From Parietaria judaica (lineage: Eukaryota; Streptophyta; Magnoliopsida; Rosales; Urticaceae): DNA of 64,000 bases. The translations under genes were made by a program, and so were the position numbers. Where the stretch lies: positions 9,314,606 to 9,378,605 of the forward strand of contig OX940865.1 in NCBI GenBank assembly GCA_954871525.1, given 5' to 3'. Positions 33,081 to 45,236 of this stretch are shown here, piece by piece (within the stretch, counting starts at the first letter, position 1; the number at the start of each line of letters is the position of its first letter). The notes beneath the pieces are model-generated. The model worked only from the letters and a program-made list of their open reading frames with translations. It was not told the origin of the DNA and ran no database searches.

Positions 33081-34381
33081 AGCTCCTTGCTGCTCGGCCA
33101 TGCCTCATCGCGTACGCTCCTCGGGAATACTTCCTCGAGATTGCTCCTTGCTGCTCGGCCATGCCTCATCGCGTACATTCCTCGAGCATTTATCCTGGAG
33201 AACACTCCTCGTGTGAAGTTCCTCGGCCCTTGTTGCCGGGTGTGTCCCCGACCAGAGTCCACCGAGCAAATTTTGCTCGGGGAGACTCTCGTCGTCCTGG
33301 TTGTTTGGAGATCTTCAGTACTCGTCGGAGTTCCCTTCCCTTCGGTGAAGCTGCTCTCGTGGAACGTGACATCACGACTGATGATGCACTTCCTCGATTC
33401 TGAACACCATATCCGGTACCCCTTCACTCCGTCGGGGTACCCCATGAAGAGCCCCTTCTTGGCCCTCGGGACAATCTTACCTTCATTTACATGATAGTAA
33501 GTTGTGCACCCGAAGACCTTGAGCCTCGAGTAATCAGTGTCTTTCAGACAACCAGTCCATCGCTGCTGAGGTGTCTCAAACTCGATTGCTGAGGAGGGCA
33601 ATCGGTTGATTAAATAAGATGCACTATGGACGGTTTCTCCCCAAAACTGTGGAGACAGATTTTCCCTTGAGAGCATACACCTTACTCGCTCCATTATGGT
33701 CCTGTTCATCCTTTCAGCGAGCCCGTTCTGTTGAGGCGTTTGCCTCACCGTCCTGGACCGCCGAATACCAACTTTCCGAAAATACTCATTAAACTCCTCG
33801 GACAGGTACTCGAGACCATTGTCAGTCCTGAGGTTCTTGAGTTTCTTCTCACACTGGTTCTCTACCAGCGCTCGCCAGTTGGTGAAGGTATCAAAGGCCT
33901 TGTCCTTAGACTTTATCATATACACCCATAACTTCCTCGAATAGTCGTCGATGAAGGAAATAAAGTACTTATTACCTCCGTGTGAATCTACTCAAGCCGG
34001 ACCCCACAAGTCTGAGTGGACATACTCCAAAATTGACTTGCTTGTGTGGGTCCCCTTGCCGAACTTCATTCGATGCTGCTTTCCGAACACGTAGTGCTCG
34101 CAGAATCCCAGCTTCTCAACCTTATCCTTCCCAAAGCGTACTTCTTTCTTAAAGATCTCTAGCCCCTTCTCGCTGACGTGCCCGAGCCGTTCGTGCCATA
34201 GAGTGGTCTTGTTCGGCTCTGACGCTGAAGTGTTGGCTGATTCTCCTATGGCGGTCTGGCCTTCCAGGATGTAGAACCCGTTGTAGCGGTAGGCCGACAG
34301 GTAGAGCATCGATCCCTTTGTGACCCTTAGGCCACCCTTGATTGATTTCCACTTATATCTCTGCTCCTCGAGTACACCCAA
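33081..34381 (-). pseudogene. Copia integrase with GAG-pre-integrase region
   Basis: Contains LWHERLGHVSEKG (pre-integrase) and core blocks TDNGLEYLSEEF and TPQQNGLAERMNRT with the catalytic Asp and Glu, then SRLKVFGCTTYY and the C-terminal linker. The linker holds a 61-bp direct duplication (33082-33115 and 33143-33176) that shifts the frame. A frame break lies near 33926-33992. Confidence 0.88.
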
Positions 34382-34438
34382 TGAAATCAGGTTACGTTTG
34401 AGCCCAGGGGCATACCTTATGTGGTCAACGATCCTTGA

Positions 34439-35500
34439 TTAACCATCCTTGAGCTTCAAGCGTACCGCGCCCATCCCTTTCATCGCGCACATCTCCTCGG
34501 TGCCGGTCGAAACTGGTGCAACGTCGTCGATCTTCTTCAAATTCTTGAACCAATCCTGCTCGTGACACATGTGGTACGAACAACCCGAATCCAATATCCA
34601 TGTCCTTCGCAGGCTGGTCGGTGTCACGTTCAGAATCTCCGCATTATCATAGCCCCCGGACACCTGAGAGGCATGAGCTGCTCTATTCTGATCGTTCCTA
34701 CCAAAGGATTTCCCTGTCCTCTGCTCGGGACAGTCTCTTTTGAAGTGTCCTTCCTTTTGACAATTGAAGCACTTCAACCCTCTCGGCTTCGGTGCAAACT
34801 TTTCCGAGGAGCCCTTCCGGAACTTTTCTCGCCTCGCCGGTTTTCCTCGGCTTACGTAGAGACTTTCTGCTCCACCTCCTCACTAGTCTTCCTTTGTGTC
34901 ATGATTTCGCTGCATCTCCTTCGAGAGAGCTGCGTTCTTGACGTCTTCCATGGTGAGGGTTTCCCGACCACTGTACAGGAGAATATCCTGAATCCTCTCG
35001 TAGGTTCCCGACAAGGATCGTAGAACGAGCGCCTGATCCTTCTACTTTACCGAGACTCCAATGTTCTCTAGATCCGTGATGATCTTGTTGAACTCGCTGA
35101 AGTGATCCTTGATCGCCGTTCCCGGCGTCATGGAGAAGTTGAACAACTTCTGCTTGAGGAATAGCTCGTTAGCGAGATTCTTCGTCGTGTACAACCGTTT
35201 CCTTCTGAACATCCCTAATGATGTTGTCCGAGAGATTCAATATGATGGTGCTTCTCGTATTTCGCAAGAAAGTCGCCTTCTCTTTCTCCTTCATGTCCTC
35301 GGGGAGAGCCTTTTCCCCCTCTAGCGCGTCCTCGAGGCCCAGTTGAGATAGCTGTGCCTCCATCTTGATATTCTAGATGCTGAAATCGTTGTCTCCTGTG
35401 AACTTCTCGATTTCATACTTTCTGGCTGTCATCTACGCTCGCGTCGCTGATGTCAAGATTCGGAATCTTGAGAATCTTGACTTTTCTTGCCCGCTTATTG
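34439..35500 (-). pseudogene. Copia gag and protease, frameshifted
   Basis: A zinc knuckle C-x2-C-x4-H-x4-C (CFNCQKEGHFKRDC) lies at about 34730-34771, followed by the aspartic protease motif WILDSGCSYHMC near 34600. Upstream gag sequence (about 35169-35363) shows the helical LSDNIIRDVQ-type block of copia gag, but gag frames are not continuous. Confidence 0.82.
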
Positions 35501-35530
35501 GACTCGGTTCTTGATTCTCCGATGAACCAA

Positions 35531-35542
35531 GCTCTGATACCA
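35531..35542 (-). other. Copia primer-binding site for initiator tRNA-Met
   Basis: TGGTATCAGAGC on the minus strand lies two bases inside the 5' LTR boundary and is complementary to the 3' end of plant initiator methionine tRNA. Confidence 0.92.
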
Positions 35543-35544
35543 CG

Positions 35545-36241
35545 TGTTAGGAATTGCACCCAACAACCCGAGCTCCAAGATTAACAAACGAAAACAATTG
35601 CGAAAGTACGACACGGTTGATGAACCCGACCAACGCGACTTTATTGATCCTCACAACTCAGCAGTATAATCGGTTACAAAAGATCGTATACAAACAAGAT
35701 ACAATCTTCTCGACTATCCTAGCCGAACACTCTTGCTCGCGGCACCCTTCGATGAGCTACCTGTATCCACGGAATCACCTCCGCCGTATAGACTTCCACA
35801 CCGGTACGCCTGAGCCACTCTGATCAACCAGACAATGCCGATGTCCAAACTCCCGGAGATACGAACCCTATCGACGATGTGCCGAGACTCCGATCGGATT
35901 CCCGAGAATGCACTCCGCTTCTCTCCGTCGTTACCGAGTCCTCCTCGTCACCTCCTGCCGTCGTTCGCCGTCGTCTCCACCGTTGGAATCGCCGGAACTC
36001 TCTTTTTCTCAAGAAAGCTTCCCTTTTCTCTTTCTGGTTTTTCTCTGAAGATTTCTGGTGTTTGCTTGTGAATGTTCTGGATCTCTCTCTCTGATACTCG
36101 GTTGAGTATTTATAGAGTTTCCTCAATAATGCCGCGTTGATTAAGTTCTCGAGCGTTGACTGAAAGTCAAGCTCTGGCTGGCTGGAGAAACAGTTTAGTG
36201 ACTGTGACTCACCCTTGTTCGTCACAGATGGTTGACTGACA
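35545..36241 (-). repeat. Copia 5' LTR
   Basis: Same termini as 26097-26787, with a TATAAATA box (minus) at 36107-36114. The ATACA duplication follows at 36242-36246. Confidence 0.93.
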
Positions 36242-36246
36242 ATACA

Positions 36247-37045
36247 TAATGATTTAACGAATTCGGTATGGATAAAAGATTTTTTTATAGTAATATCGGT
36301 AAAATAAGAATAAATTCGGTGTGTAGATTCACGCACAAATCTATAATTGCGAACTTTTTCAAAATTTCGTATATATAAAGATATTGCATAAATTACGAAA
36401 AAAGCTAAACATTTTATCTCAACTACAATGAATAAAAACAATATATATACTGATATAGTGAAGATCAGTAGAACAAGAAGAAGTTCGGATCCAAGATCTG
36501 CACATAGATCTATAATTGCAACTCTTCCAACATGGGAAGATTCGCTCACAAATCAACGACGATTGAGCATCAAGATAAAAACTCGCTCACAAGTACACGA
36601 AGTTGGGGATACACCGTACACGCTAGGTTTCTATGTAATCAGTCAGTTCCAAAGACACCAATTAAAGTCAAGGCGTCAAGCTGACATGGTACAAGATGAC
36701 AGCAAAAGAAACATGCCAAGTGACAAAAGTATATGAAAAATAAGAAAAAAAACTACTTAAAAAGATAATAAACATGAAAAAAAAAAAAACTAAAACACAC
36801 TGAATAATACTTAAACAACGTTATTAAGCTCCTCGAGTGAGAATCGGGATTTGTGACGAGCCCGAAATCAAGTTGTGGTGAAACATAAATTAATTAAAAA
36901 AAATTAAGTGAAGCACAAAAGTAAAAAAAAAAAAAAAATCTAAGAGGACTACAAAATAAATAAAAAGAACACATGTAAAGATAGACGCACACGTCTAAGA
37001 GTTTATAATGGAGTTAAAGTGCATCACAAAATTGCCACCTTTGAA
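36247..37045. other. Intergenic; diverged repeat of the copia left flank
   Basis: About 36375-36445 resembles 26018-26096 (AAAGATRTTGC, CTAAACATTT, CAATGAATAAAA blocks), so the copia inserted beside an older local duplication. A 102-codon plus-strand frame at 36428-36736 has no recognisable domain and I do not call it a gene. Confidence 0.5.
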
Positions 37046-37053
37046 GTTTGAAC

Positions 37054-37484
37054 CAAGGTTTGACTTTTCTATGATTATCTTCGATTATCTGTATTGTCGG
37101 TAGTTATCGGCAAGACGGCCATGCCAGTATTTTTCCATGATTTTTGCGGAAAATTGGCAAACATCTTGAAAAATAACAAAAATAGGATACTTTTTAAGAA
37201 ATTTTGAAGTTTTCGATGATTTTATTCGAATATTTGCATATGTGAGAGTGAGACTATATTTTATTTACTTATGTTTGAGTATTTTAATTTTTGGCATTTT
37301 TAATGTTTTATCAACATTATAAACTTAGTGATTTTTCATCGATAAGTGTCGATAATCATCGAAAAGTATCGGTAATCGGTAAGCTACAATATTATTAGTT
37401 TTTCGTCGATAATCTGGTAAATTATTGATTAATCCGTCGATAACGACAAGCGATTTATTGACAAGTTCGGTAAGTTGAACCTTG
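37054..37484. mobile_element. hAT-type MITE, 431 bp (CAAGGT family, subfamily A)
   Basis: Ends CAAGGTTTGACTTTTC and GGTAAGTTGAACCTTG match the element at 31442. A perfect 8-bp duplication GTTTGAAC lies at 37046-37053 and 37485-37492. It is much shorter inside than its 1631-bp relative. Confidence 0.9.
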
Positions 37485-37616
37485 GTTTGAACTACTCTAT
37501 TAAATATTAACCATTAAACTTATTCACTATTGACTTGTATATTGTAAAAGAAAAGAAAAGAAAATTCACAATTCGAGTTGAAATAAATAAGTAAGAAATA
37601 CGATGGTTGTTGTGGG

Positions 37617-38424
37617 CAAGGTGTTAAATTTTGCGATTTTCCATGGAAATGCCGACCGATTTTCGTTTTTCGAGGATATGCGAAAGGAAAACCTTTTCGT
37701 TTCGCTGGTTTTTTACCATTTTTCGCGAAATTCGCATGGGCAGGTGGATGGAATATCGTTTTTCGTTTTTGTGAGTAAAAATTGCGAAAAATGGTTGGAA
37801 TTTTGCAAAAAATCATATTTTTGATAAATTTTGGCAAAAATACCAATTAAACTTTCGGCAAAAACAATTAACTTAAAATTATACACTTCAAATAATATTA
37901 TACACTTCACATACATATTAAATTCATCTAACATACATATACACTTAATATACATATTCATTTAATATTATGCACTTCAACTAATATTAAATTTGTTAAC
38001 ATACATATATACAATTAACATGCATATTCACTTAATATTACACTTAATTAACATACACATATTTACTTCACATAATAATTGACTTAATAATATACACTTC
38101 AAGTAATAAAGTGACTTAATATTATATATTTCACCTACATATTTAAGTTACAAATGTGTTTTGTTATATATAATTATGTCTTGTATTTATTAAATATGTA
38201 GTTTTGAACCTATATAATATTTTGCTTAAATACTAAATATTTTTTACAAAATATCCGTCGAAAACCCCATCGGCATGCGGTATGTCCATGCGAAAAATGC
38301 GGTATATGCGGCATGCGGCATGCCTTTTTTTTACAATTTGCCCATCGACATACCCATCGGCAAGCGATATATCCATAAAACGAAAAATGCGAAACGACAT
38401 CGACAAGCGACATTTTAAACCTTG
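37617..38424. mobile_element. hAT-type MITE, 808 bp (CAAGGT family, subfamily B)
   Basis: Ends CAAGGTGTTAAATTTTGCG and CATTTTAAACCTTG are inverted. A perfect 8-bp duplication GTTGTGGG lies at 37609-37616 and 38425-38432. The right end GATATATCCATAAAACGAAA and following block match the 183-bp element at 20147. Confidence 0.9.
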
Positions 38425-38432
38425 GTTGTGGG

Positions 38433-38993
38433 TGAGAAGTGGGGTCCACAGTGGATCGCTTTAGTTAGGCGGTGGGGTCACATGCAATATCAGTATGTTG
38501 GCCACCCACGATGCACGACTTCTTTTTCAGGCCAACAAATTGATTGTCAAAAATCTTTGAAACAAATTGCATTGTTGGCTCATCATTACAACAAATTATT
38601 CCATCATATGATATAAATACATTAAATTGCAGCATTACTATGTATCATATCAACTTGAAGGACGCTATATAATAACAATAACCAGGTATAATGACGCACA
38701 TGAAAACTTTTGATCGTTTCATATTATAATGTTTTACGTGTATTTTCTATTGTGCCTTTTTCTTCTTTTGACGATATAAGCCGTTTAAGCTTAGGGTTTC
38801 ATTATGTTTTGTCTATTCATTATCTTTTAGAGGGAAGCTGTCCCATATCTCTCAGAAGATTGGTGGAGTGTTATTTTACGGTTGTGTTTCAATACACAAT
38901 TTACGGTAACATGAACTGTACATTTTGTGTTGCGCTTTTTAAACTTTTCTAAGCTTAAAAAAATAAATCCTATATAAATCATTGAGTTTATAT
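38433..38993. other. Intergenic, no gene seen
   Basis: Low-complexity AT-rich DNA with short frames; nothing recognisable. Confidence 0.45.
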
Positions 38994-39005
38994 AAATTAT
39001 TGTTC

Positions 39006-39128
39006 TCTTTTTTTTTTTTGGTCACTTTACTCTTTTTTTTAAGGCCGCATCGCTGCATGTGGGGATTGAACCCACAACTTTTACTTTGGAGGTAGTGTGA
39101 AATTACCACTAGCTATCCTAGCAACCAC
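39006..39128 (-). mobile_element. tRNA-derived SINE, short type (123 bp)
   Basis: On the minus strand the head GGATAGCTAGTGGTAATTTC contains an A-box-like element, and GTGGGTTCAATCCCCAC a good B box. The tail is A-rich (T-rich DNA at 39006-39020). A perfect 12-bp duplication AAATTATTGTTC lies at 38994-39005 and 39129-39140. Confidence 0.82.
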
Positions 39129-39140
39129 AAATTATTGTTC

Positions 39141-40040
39141 ACTACTTTGAGACTAGTTTGATTCCCTCTAAAACGCTTTTCAATAATTATTTCGTCACTT
39201 TATCTATAAAAACTCATAACATTAACGACCCTGATAGACCTGCAAAAACTCAAAAGAGCTACATCTTAATTTCTTAATTAACCATCTGATTGTTTTCCGC
39301 TTAGTTTCCCTACAAAGTTAAGACCGGCCCTATTTACAAGTTATGTCTATTCTTAATGAACCATCTGAATCATCCAATTACAACCTTGATTTTCTTGTAT
39401 ATAAATGTCCTCAAACCTCGTTTTTTGACACATTAGTGGAGAAAACTCAACCTTATCACAACATGGAATAGGCAATAACTCCGAGAAGAACGAAAAAAAA
39501 AATTAAAATTATATTATTACACAAGAGGGGGAGAAATCAACTCCAAAGGCAGCCAAATTAGAACTCGTACTAAACCGCATAAAATTTGACTTAGCAGAAT
39601 AAGACTTAGGAATAAGTCAACGGCCCTCAAATTTCTTGCCTTTGAAAGTTCAGAACGGGTTTACCGATGAGATATTTACCTATCAAATTTTACTACTATT
39701 CAGTCACATTATATTGTTCTGTATGGACTTTAACTTCATTATCATGACCAAGTGAAATCCCAAAACTATTACTACTCAGGATATTGATGGCAAAACCACC
39801 TATGTTTTTCTAATTATTGTCGGAAAACCTGCTATCGACAACATTGTAACAATTGCATAGCAATTCCCTGTCCCTCTCATTCAGTGAAATCCATGAGGCT
39901 AGATCTATAAGTGGATACAACTATTTTCTACCTGCATCATGCGGTTATGGTTACCGAAAGTGTTCATATCTATCTTATCCTAACCTATCCGATTTTACCC
40001 TTCAGTTACTTAAAAACGTTAAAAAACTACTTAAGTAACG
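39141..40040. other. Intergenic, downstream of the minus-strand 316-aa protein gene
   Basis: No gene seen. The last part near 40041 is probably 3' UTR of the minus-strand gene. Confidence 0.45.
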
Positions 40041-42593
40041 TCATGAAGCGGTTTGACTAAGCTTTACGACGTCGTTTAGTATTCGGCTAACCGATGCTTT
40101 AACTGTCTGAGGCACAACCAGATCCGGAGGCAGTGATTCCAAAGCGTACAAAGTGACGACACTGAGAACATCGAGCAGAACCAACTTCTTGCTACAACTC
40201 TCCCACACGTTCTTGTTCACGAACTTACATGATGGCTTCAATGCACATTTGCTACAAACCTGGTGGATAAGAAATGCAGCAAGATAATGAAGTAACAAAC
40301 ATGAAGTGAAATTTGATGCGTCCCGGAAAAAATAAAACGAGTAAAGTGCAGCAAGAAAGTTTTATCGACGGGAATTCACGTGAACATGAATCCCCGCAAA
40401 CCAAGTCCAATCCTTCAACAGCATGGACGTCGCTCTCGCAGAGTCTTGAGAGAAAAACCAATGCAAAATGAAACTCCCCAACAAAGCATAATTGGCGCTT
40501 TTATAATAAGTCATGTTAACCTAAACTAAAGGCCTAAATTTAATTAAACAATAATTAATGAAAAGCAATTAGAAAGCCACATTTATCTATCATTGTTATG
40601 CTGAGAACTCGAGAAAAGGGAAACGGCAGAAACGCTTACAGTGTCTTCCGGAATTTTGAAAAACTTCCGTAGCCTTTTTGCAGCGAAAACACTCCTTCTT
40701 GAAAGGGAAGGACAGCCAAATAGCGCCACCGTTTTTAAGTCACTACCCGGAAGCCATCTGCAAAGCAAGATTACAACATAGAGGTAATGATCGAAACTAA
40801 TATAGTTTAGGAATAAAATATGGAATAACATATTATGAGAAAATGAAGAGAGAAGTACTAATAACTAAAAAGTAATATATTTGCTTGTGTTAAAAACTAA
40901 AGAACATTTGAAAGAAAAAGTTGAAGTTATTTCAACCCTGCAAATTACAATGAGCATCGAGCACCGCACAAAATCGATTCCACAATCGGCATGAAATAAT
41001 ATATAATGTATTTTTTCTAATAAAGCTATCATTTTCCTCAACATTTGAAAGGGCCTTGATTTTCTTCTAAACCGTTCCTTCAAATGTTCATAGCAGATTT
41101 GAGTTCCATGAGACGGCAAAAATTATAAAGCATCAGAGTAACCAGAAGAACTATAAGCTATTTGGCAAGCACTCAATCTCTTCACAAGTAATATCCCTTT
41201 CTTTCTAGTGGTAGACCCGTGATAATAACGTATAGGCGGAGAAATGCCAGGAAGGGCGCAACGGTCATTTAACGCTCGTCATTAAGCATTTTACTGTCGT
41301 ATTGACGATAATGACCAAGATTGGTCATCCCCTAGATGCGGGTTGTGCTAGAGGGAGGATGTTTTTGTGTATTGTTTGTCGTGTTGACGCTTTTCACTTC
41401 CCAGTCAAGGCCGAGCTCTCGAATTCACGCGCTTTTGTTATAGTTGATAATCGCACTAACGTATCCGAGAATTCATCTAATTGGTGAAATTCCCGTTGAG
41501 CCTTGGCTTGAGTTTTCCGTGCACTTTGGTAAAGTTTTCAGGATCGGATCCTATCATCTAGTCGCTTGATGTGGAAAGTTACATGAGTGCAGTCCATTCA
41601 CAGCTAAGACTTGGGCTGAAAACCCCGATTTTTTAAACCTTTAACTTGGGCGGAAAGCCCGCGTTTCTCAAAATTTAATCGAGGCCTTGGCCGCCTCTGG
41701 GCGTACCCTTAAAAAGAAAAGAAAAAAAAAAGTGTAAGCCCTGTTGCTTATTTTAATCCGCTTTCTCAAACCGAGGCGCGCTTCAAAGCCACAATTTAAA
41801 ACCATGCTAAAGCTTCGTTAGTATTTGTCTGTTCGAAATTTCGAAACTTACGTACCAATTCATCTAAGACTAAATCAAACTGCCCATTTAGCTAGACATA
41901 AACAAAATACAACCCTATGAAAAACTGAAGAATTTTATCATTTCTCTGGAGAAAATTCAGTTAAAAAAGAAACCCTTACTTGGCAATCTCTTGCTTGTCT
42001 TCCCCGAACTTCTCGGCCGCAAACTTGAGAAATCCGCGGCTGTAGCTATTGTCGAAGGAACCAAAATCCAAGCTTACAACACCATCGCTGTTCTTAGCCA
42101 AGAAATTGGCATCATTCAAGTACCCTTCTTTGTGCAAATGGCTCACGAACAGCTTCGCATCCTCCGGGATCTCCCTGAACGCCATCGGATTCTCGAAGCT
42201 CGCTGCCGCAACACTCTGCCCTCTTCGCCGGACACGATTCGTGAACAACGGCGCGGGGCGATTCTCCTCGGAATCCGCACTCTCTTTCGACCTCAAACTC
42301 CTAAGCTCCCTCTCCAATTCCCTCAACCCTCGCTTCACCGGGTTTTCCTCACCCTTCTCGCCGCCATTGTCGTCGCCGGTCTCGAGCTTGGGGTAAATCC
42401 CCACGGCCTCCTTGAACAGAATGTCCAGAGGTTTTCTGGGTTTAGGATCGGGCTTGGCGGTCGGAGATTCGGGTTGGGTCGGCCAGGCAGTTTTGAATAG
42501 TGAGAGGAGAGAGAAGAGTCTGTGGGGGATGGTTTGGGGTCCGAAGAGAGAGTGGGGCTTTGGGGAGAGAATGGGCTTGATGAACCAAGACAT
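40041..42593 (-). CDS. Plant protein with CxxC-x5-C motif, probably organellar, 316 aa, three exons
   Basis: Exons 42593-41980, 40757-40640 and 40259-40041 join in frame at GT-AG sites; the first intron splits a Lys codon. The N-terminus MSWFIKPILSPKPHSLFGPQ is followed by an Arg/Ser/Pro-rich stretch with few acidic residues, like a mitochondrial or plastid transit peptide. A central part (about residues 85-205) is helical and charged. Exon 2 holds WLPGSDLKTVALFGCPSL. The last exon starts VCSKCALKPSCKF (Cys246, Cys249, Cys255), a possible metal site, with another Cys at 266. The precise in-frame splice of these conserved-looking blocks supports a real gene. I believe related proteins exist in other plants but cannot name the family or its function. 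A 5' UTR intron is likely (acceptor before 42604, donor at 43125). Confidence 0.86.
40758..41979. other. Intron 1 of the 316-aa protein gene
   Basis: 1.2 kb. About 41200-41760 is less AT-rich than the rest and contains the near-repeat ACTTGGGCTGAAAACCCCG / ACTTGGGCGGAAAGCCCGCG, probably an old insertion. No separate gene. Confidence 0.5.
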
Positions 42594-42661
42594 GCGATGC
42601 GACTCTGGTTTTTGAAGATTCTCTGGGATATGGACTTTCGAGGGTTTTGGAGCTCGGAGAG

Positions 42662-43500
42662 TAGGGCTGAAACCGCAACCGGGAACCGGAAAATTTGACT
42701 TCTGAAAAGTCCTGTTTTTTTTTTAATCGGAACTGGGACACCGATTAAAAATCCTGATTTTTTAGGACTAAAATCCGGGACGAAAACCGGGGAAAATCCG
42801 GGACAAAACCACGAGATGAGAGTTGAATGAGAGCGGCGAGAGAAGGCTGCAAGCGGGAGAAAATACGATATGATTAAATTCTTCAAAATTCAACACATAA
42901 TATAAAATGTCATGATATCTTCTTTTTTTAAGACATTTCACAAACAGACTGCGTGCAAAAAACAAGAGTGTATATATAGTGTATACATATTATATATTCA
43001 AACTGAAATATAAACACACTACAAAAATTGCCAAACTGAGTTCGTTTGTACTGATCATTGTATGAATCCATTATAGCGAAATCATAGAGTTACGATTCAG
43101 AGAAAGAGAAGATGAATGAAGGTACCTTGTTAGAATCAAGCGTTGGAGCTGAGACTGAGACAGCAACGAGGAACGGCGAAGAGGAACTGAGGAAGGAAGG
43201 CTACAAAATTAGAAATCATAAGTGACTGTGTCCTAACCGAGTGAACGACAATTTTTTTTAAAAAAAAACGAAATATAAAAACGACAATTTTAAAGAAAAA
43301 TGATATTAGACCTGAACGGAAAAAAAAACCCGGGAATTTCATATTTTGATCTGATTTTGGTTCAGGTTTTTCAAATCAGAACCGGGACGTCCTTTTTTAG
43401 GGTATGATAAAGAAAAAACTGATTTGTTACCAAAAACGATCCAGTACCAGTACCTGAACCGGGACAAAATCAGGAACCGAGTACAAAAATTTTCACCCTA
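42662..43500. mobile_element. TAGGGCTG/CCGG-type hAT-like sequences around the 5' UTR of the 316-aa protein gene
   Basis: TAGGGCTGAAACCGCAACC opens the span and AAAATTTTCACCCTA closes it, and both sides are rich in AACCGGGA/TCCCGGTT motifs, as in the elements at 8860 and 60270. No 8-bp duplication was found. The middle (about 43126-43230) looks like a normal plant 5' UTR exon, so this may be two remnants and not one element. Confidence 0.42.
43126..43235 (-). other. Candidate 5' UTR exon of the 316-aa protein gene
   Basis: On the minus strand a CT-rich stretch ends AACAAG followed by GTACCTTC, a good donor; a matching acceptor CCAG lies just before the coding ATG (42605-42606). Without transcripts the exon is only likely. 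Confidence 0.4.
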
Positions 43501-43707
43501 TTGAAGATGCCCATAGTTCTAGTGAAGTGTGAAGAAGATGAATTGAGTGAGGATTGAGGTTTTGGAAGGGTTTAAGGAACGCCTTTCGAGGTCCACAACC
43601 AAAAGCCGTGTTAAGAATTAAGACTTAAGGTTTAAAATAAGGGAGCAACTTATTAAATTGAAGGGAAAATGACGAGTATCAAAAGTGTTTGTAATGTTAA
43701 GACATTA

Positions 43708-43711
<4 letters not shown>

Positions 43712-43753
<42 letters not shown>
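43712..43753. repeat. (AT)n microsatellite
   Basis: Twenty-one uninterrupted AT units. Confidence 0.9.
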
Positions 43754-43756
<3 letters not shown>

Positions 43757-43759
43757 CGA

Positions 43760-45200
43760 ACGTTGTCAAACTCTTATTTTGTGTCTTTCGTCATGCTTAT
43801 GTCCCGAGTTGCATCACGTGTCATGTTTTAAAACCCCTTAAATATACTATTTTTAATTAAAAAAATTAAACTGATTTATCAATGATAAACAATAGTATAT
43901 TTAATGGGTTTAAAAATCAATCTAATGGGTTTTAAAACAATGGTATATTTAAAATTCCACAACATTTTTTCCAAACATCATATTGACTCGTATTATATAT
44001 AATTGGAAAGCTTGCGACAATAATAATCCAATGACATATTGGAAGATATAGTTTCGACGTTTTAAAAAAATAAAATATTCAAATTTTAAATAAAAATAAA
44101 AATATATTTTCTAATTGAGAAATAAATTAAAAATAATAGTTAATTTATGTATCAAATAATTAACTAAATTATCAAATTAATTTATTCATGAAAAATATAT
44201 CAAATTACCGAATTCAACTCAAATATAAATAATTAAATTTATAGAAAATATTATTTAATTTCACAAATGAAATCGTAGTTTATATATTAAATACATATCA
44301 AATACTTATATTCATAATATTTAGTAAATTATGTTAAATATTAATTTTATGATAAGTATTGTTCAAATTTATAATAGAAACAATTACTTTTTACTCAATA
44401 TTATTTAATAAAATACGTTCAGATCTGCATGGAGATCTTAAAAATCAAACTGAGTTAATTTTCGTTATTCCGATTCAGATAACACATCTTATTATTCAGA
44501 TGTGCCTTCAAATTAAGACGTCTGGATCTTAACGCAAACAAACACAACCCAAGCCATGATGCAATAATTGAAGCATCATTACAAAGTTTATATATATATA
44601 TTATTATCTGTATACAATATAAAAAAGAAAATGAGCAGTTCTCAATCTCCATTTTTTCATATTTTAGATTTTCTCGAGTCTGGACCATTAAATGTAATAA
44701 TTGAACAACAGTTCAATAGTAAGACACAGTTAATCGTTGCTAGAGTCATGGCTTCATTACCAAAGAAAAACCATGGCTTCATCATTATCCAAAAACAGTA
44801 GATTCTAACTCATTGGCTACGTATAAAGGTAGTAGAAAATAGACCAATGAAAATTAGGATTCTTAATAAAAAAAAATTAGAAAAATAGATATTCATTTTT
44901 AAATTTTGACAGAGTTTATAAACAGTTTGTGTAGAGTTGGCATTTTGATTAAAAATGAAGGAGAGCTTTTGAAGAATTTCAAAAGAAAAAATGACACAAA
45001 TTACTAAACTTGAGACCAAAAAATATATTCAAGAGTAGTAATTAAATTAATACAAATCATACGTTGAAGATGGTACTTGAGTGATTTCTCTTAATTTATA
45101 TATAGATAATCATATATACATCATACTCATCAATTTAATTTTTCATCGATGATTTTTTATTTGTAAATTCGTGTATTAAACTTCTTTGTTGAATAAATTT

Positions 45201-45236
<36 letters not shown>

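Larger units (their letters stand above)
26097..36241 (-). mobile_element. Ty1/copia LTR retrotransposon, 10.1 kb with nested insertions
   Basis: Two similar LTRs (26097-26787 and 35545-36241) face the same way, with a 5-bp target duplication ATACA at 26092-26096 and 36242-36246. The minus-strand order from the right is 5' LTR, PBS, gag, protease, integrase, RT, RNase H, PPT, 3' LTR, the copia order. Coding parts contain stops and frameshifts, so the element is not autonomous. Two later insertions, a 2.7-kb solo LTR (27355-30051) and a hAT element (31442-33072), account for about 4.3 kb. The RNase H and integrase sequences resemble the TNT1/Tork type. Confidence 0.93.

Noticed and set aside
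36428..36736. 102-codon plus-strand frame after the copia element
   Set aside because: No recognisable domain, no splice or promoter support, lies in repeat-derived flank.
42662..43500. A single intact hAT element
   Set aside because: No 8-bp duplication, and a likely 5' UTR exon lies in the middle; kept only as hAT-like sequence.
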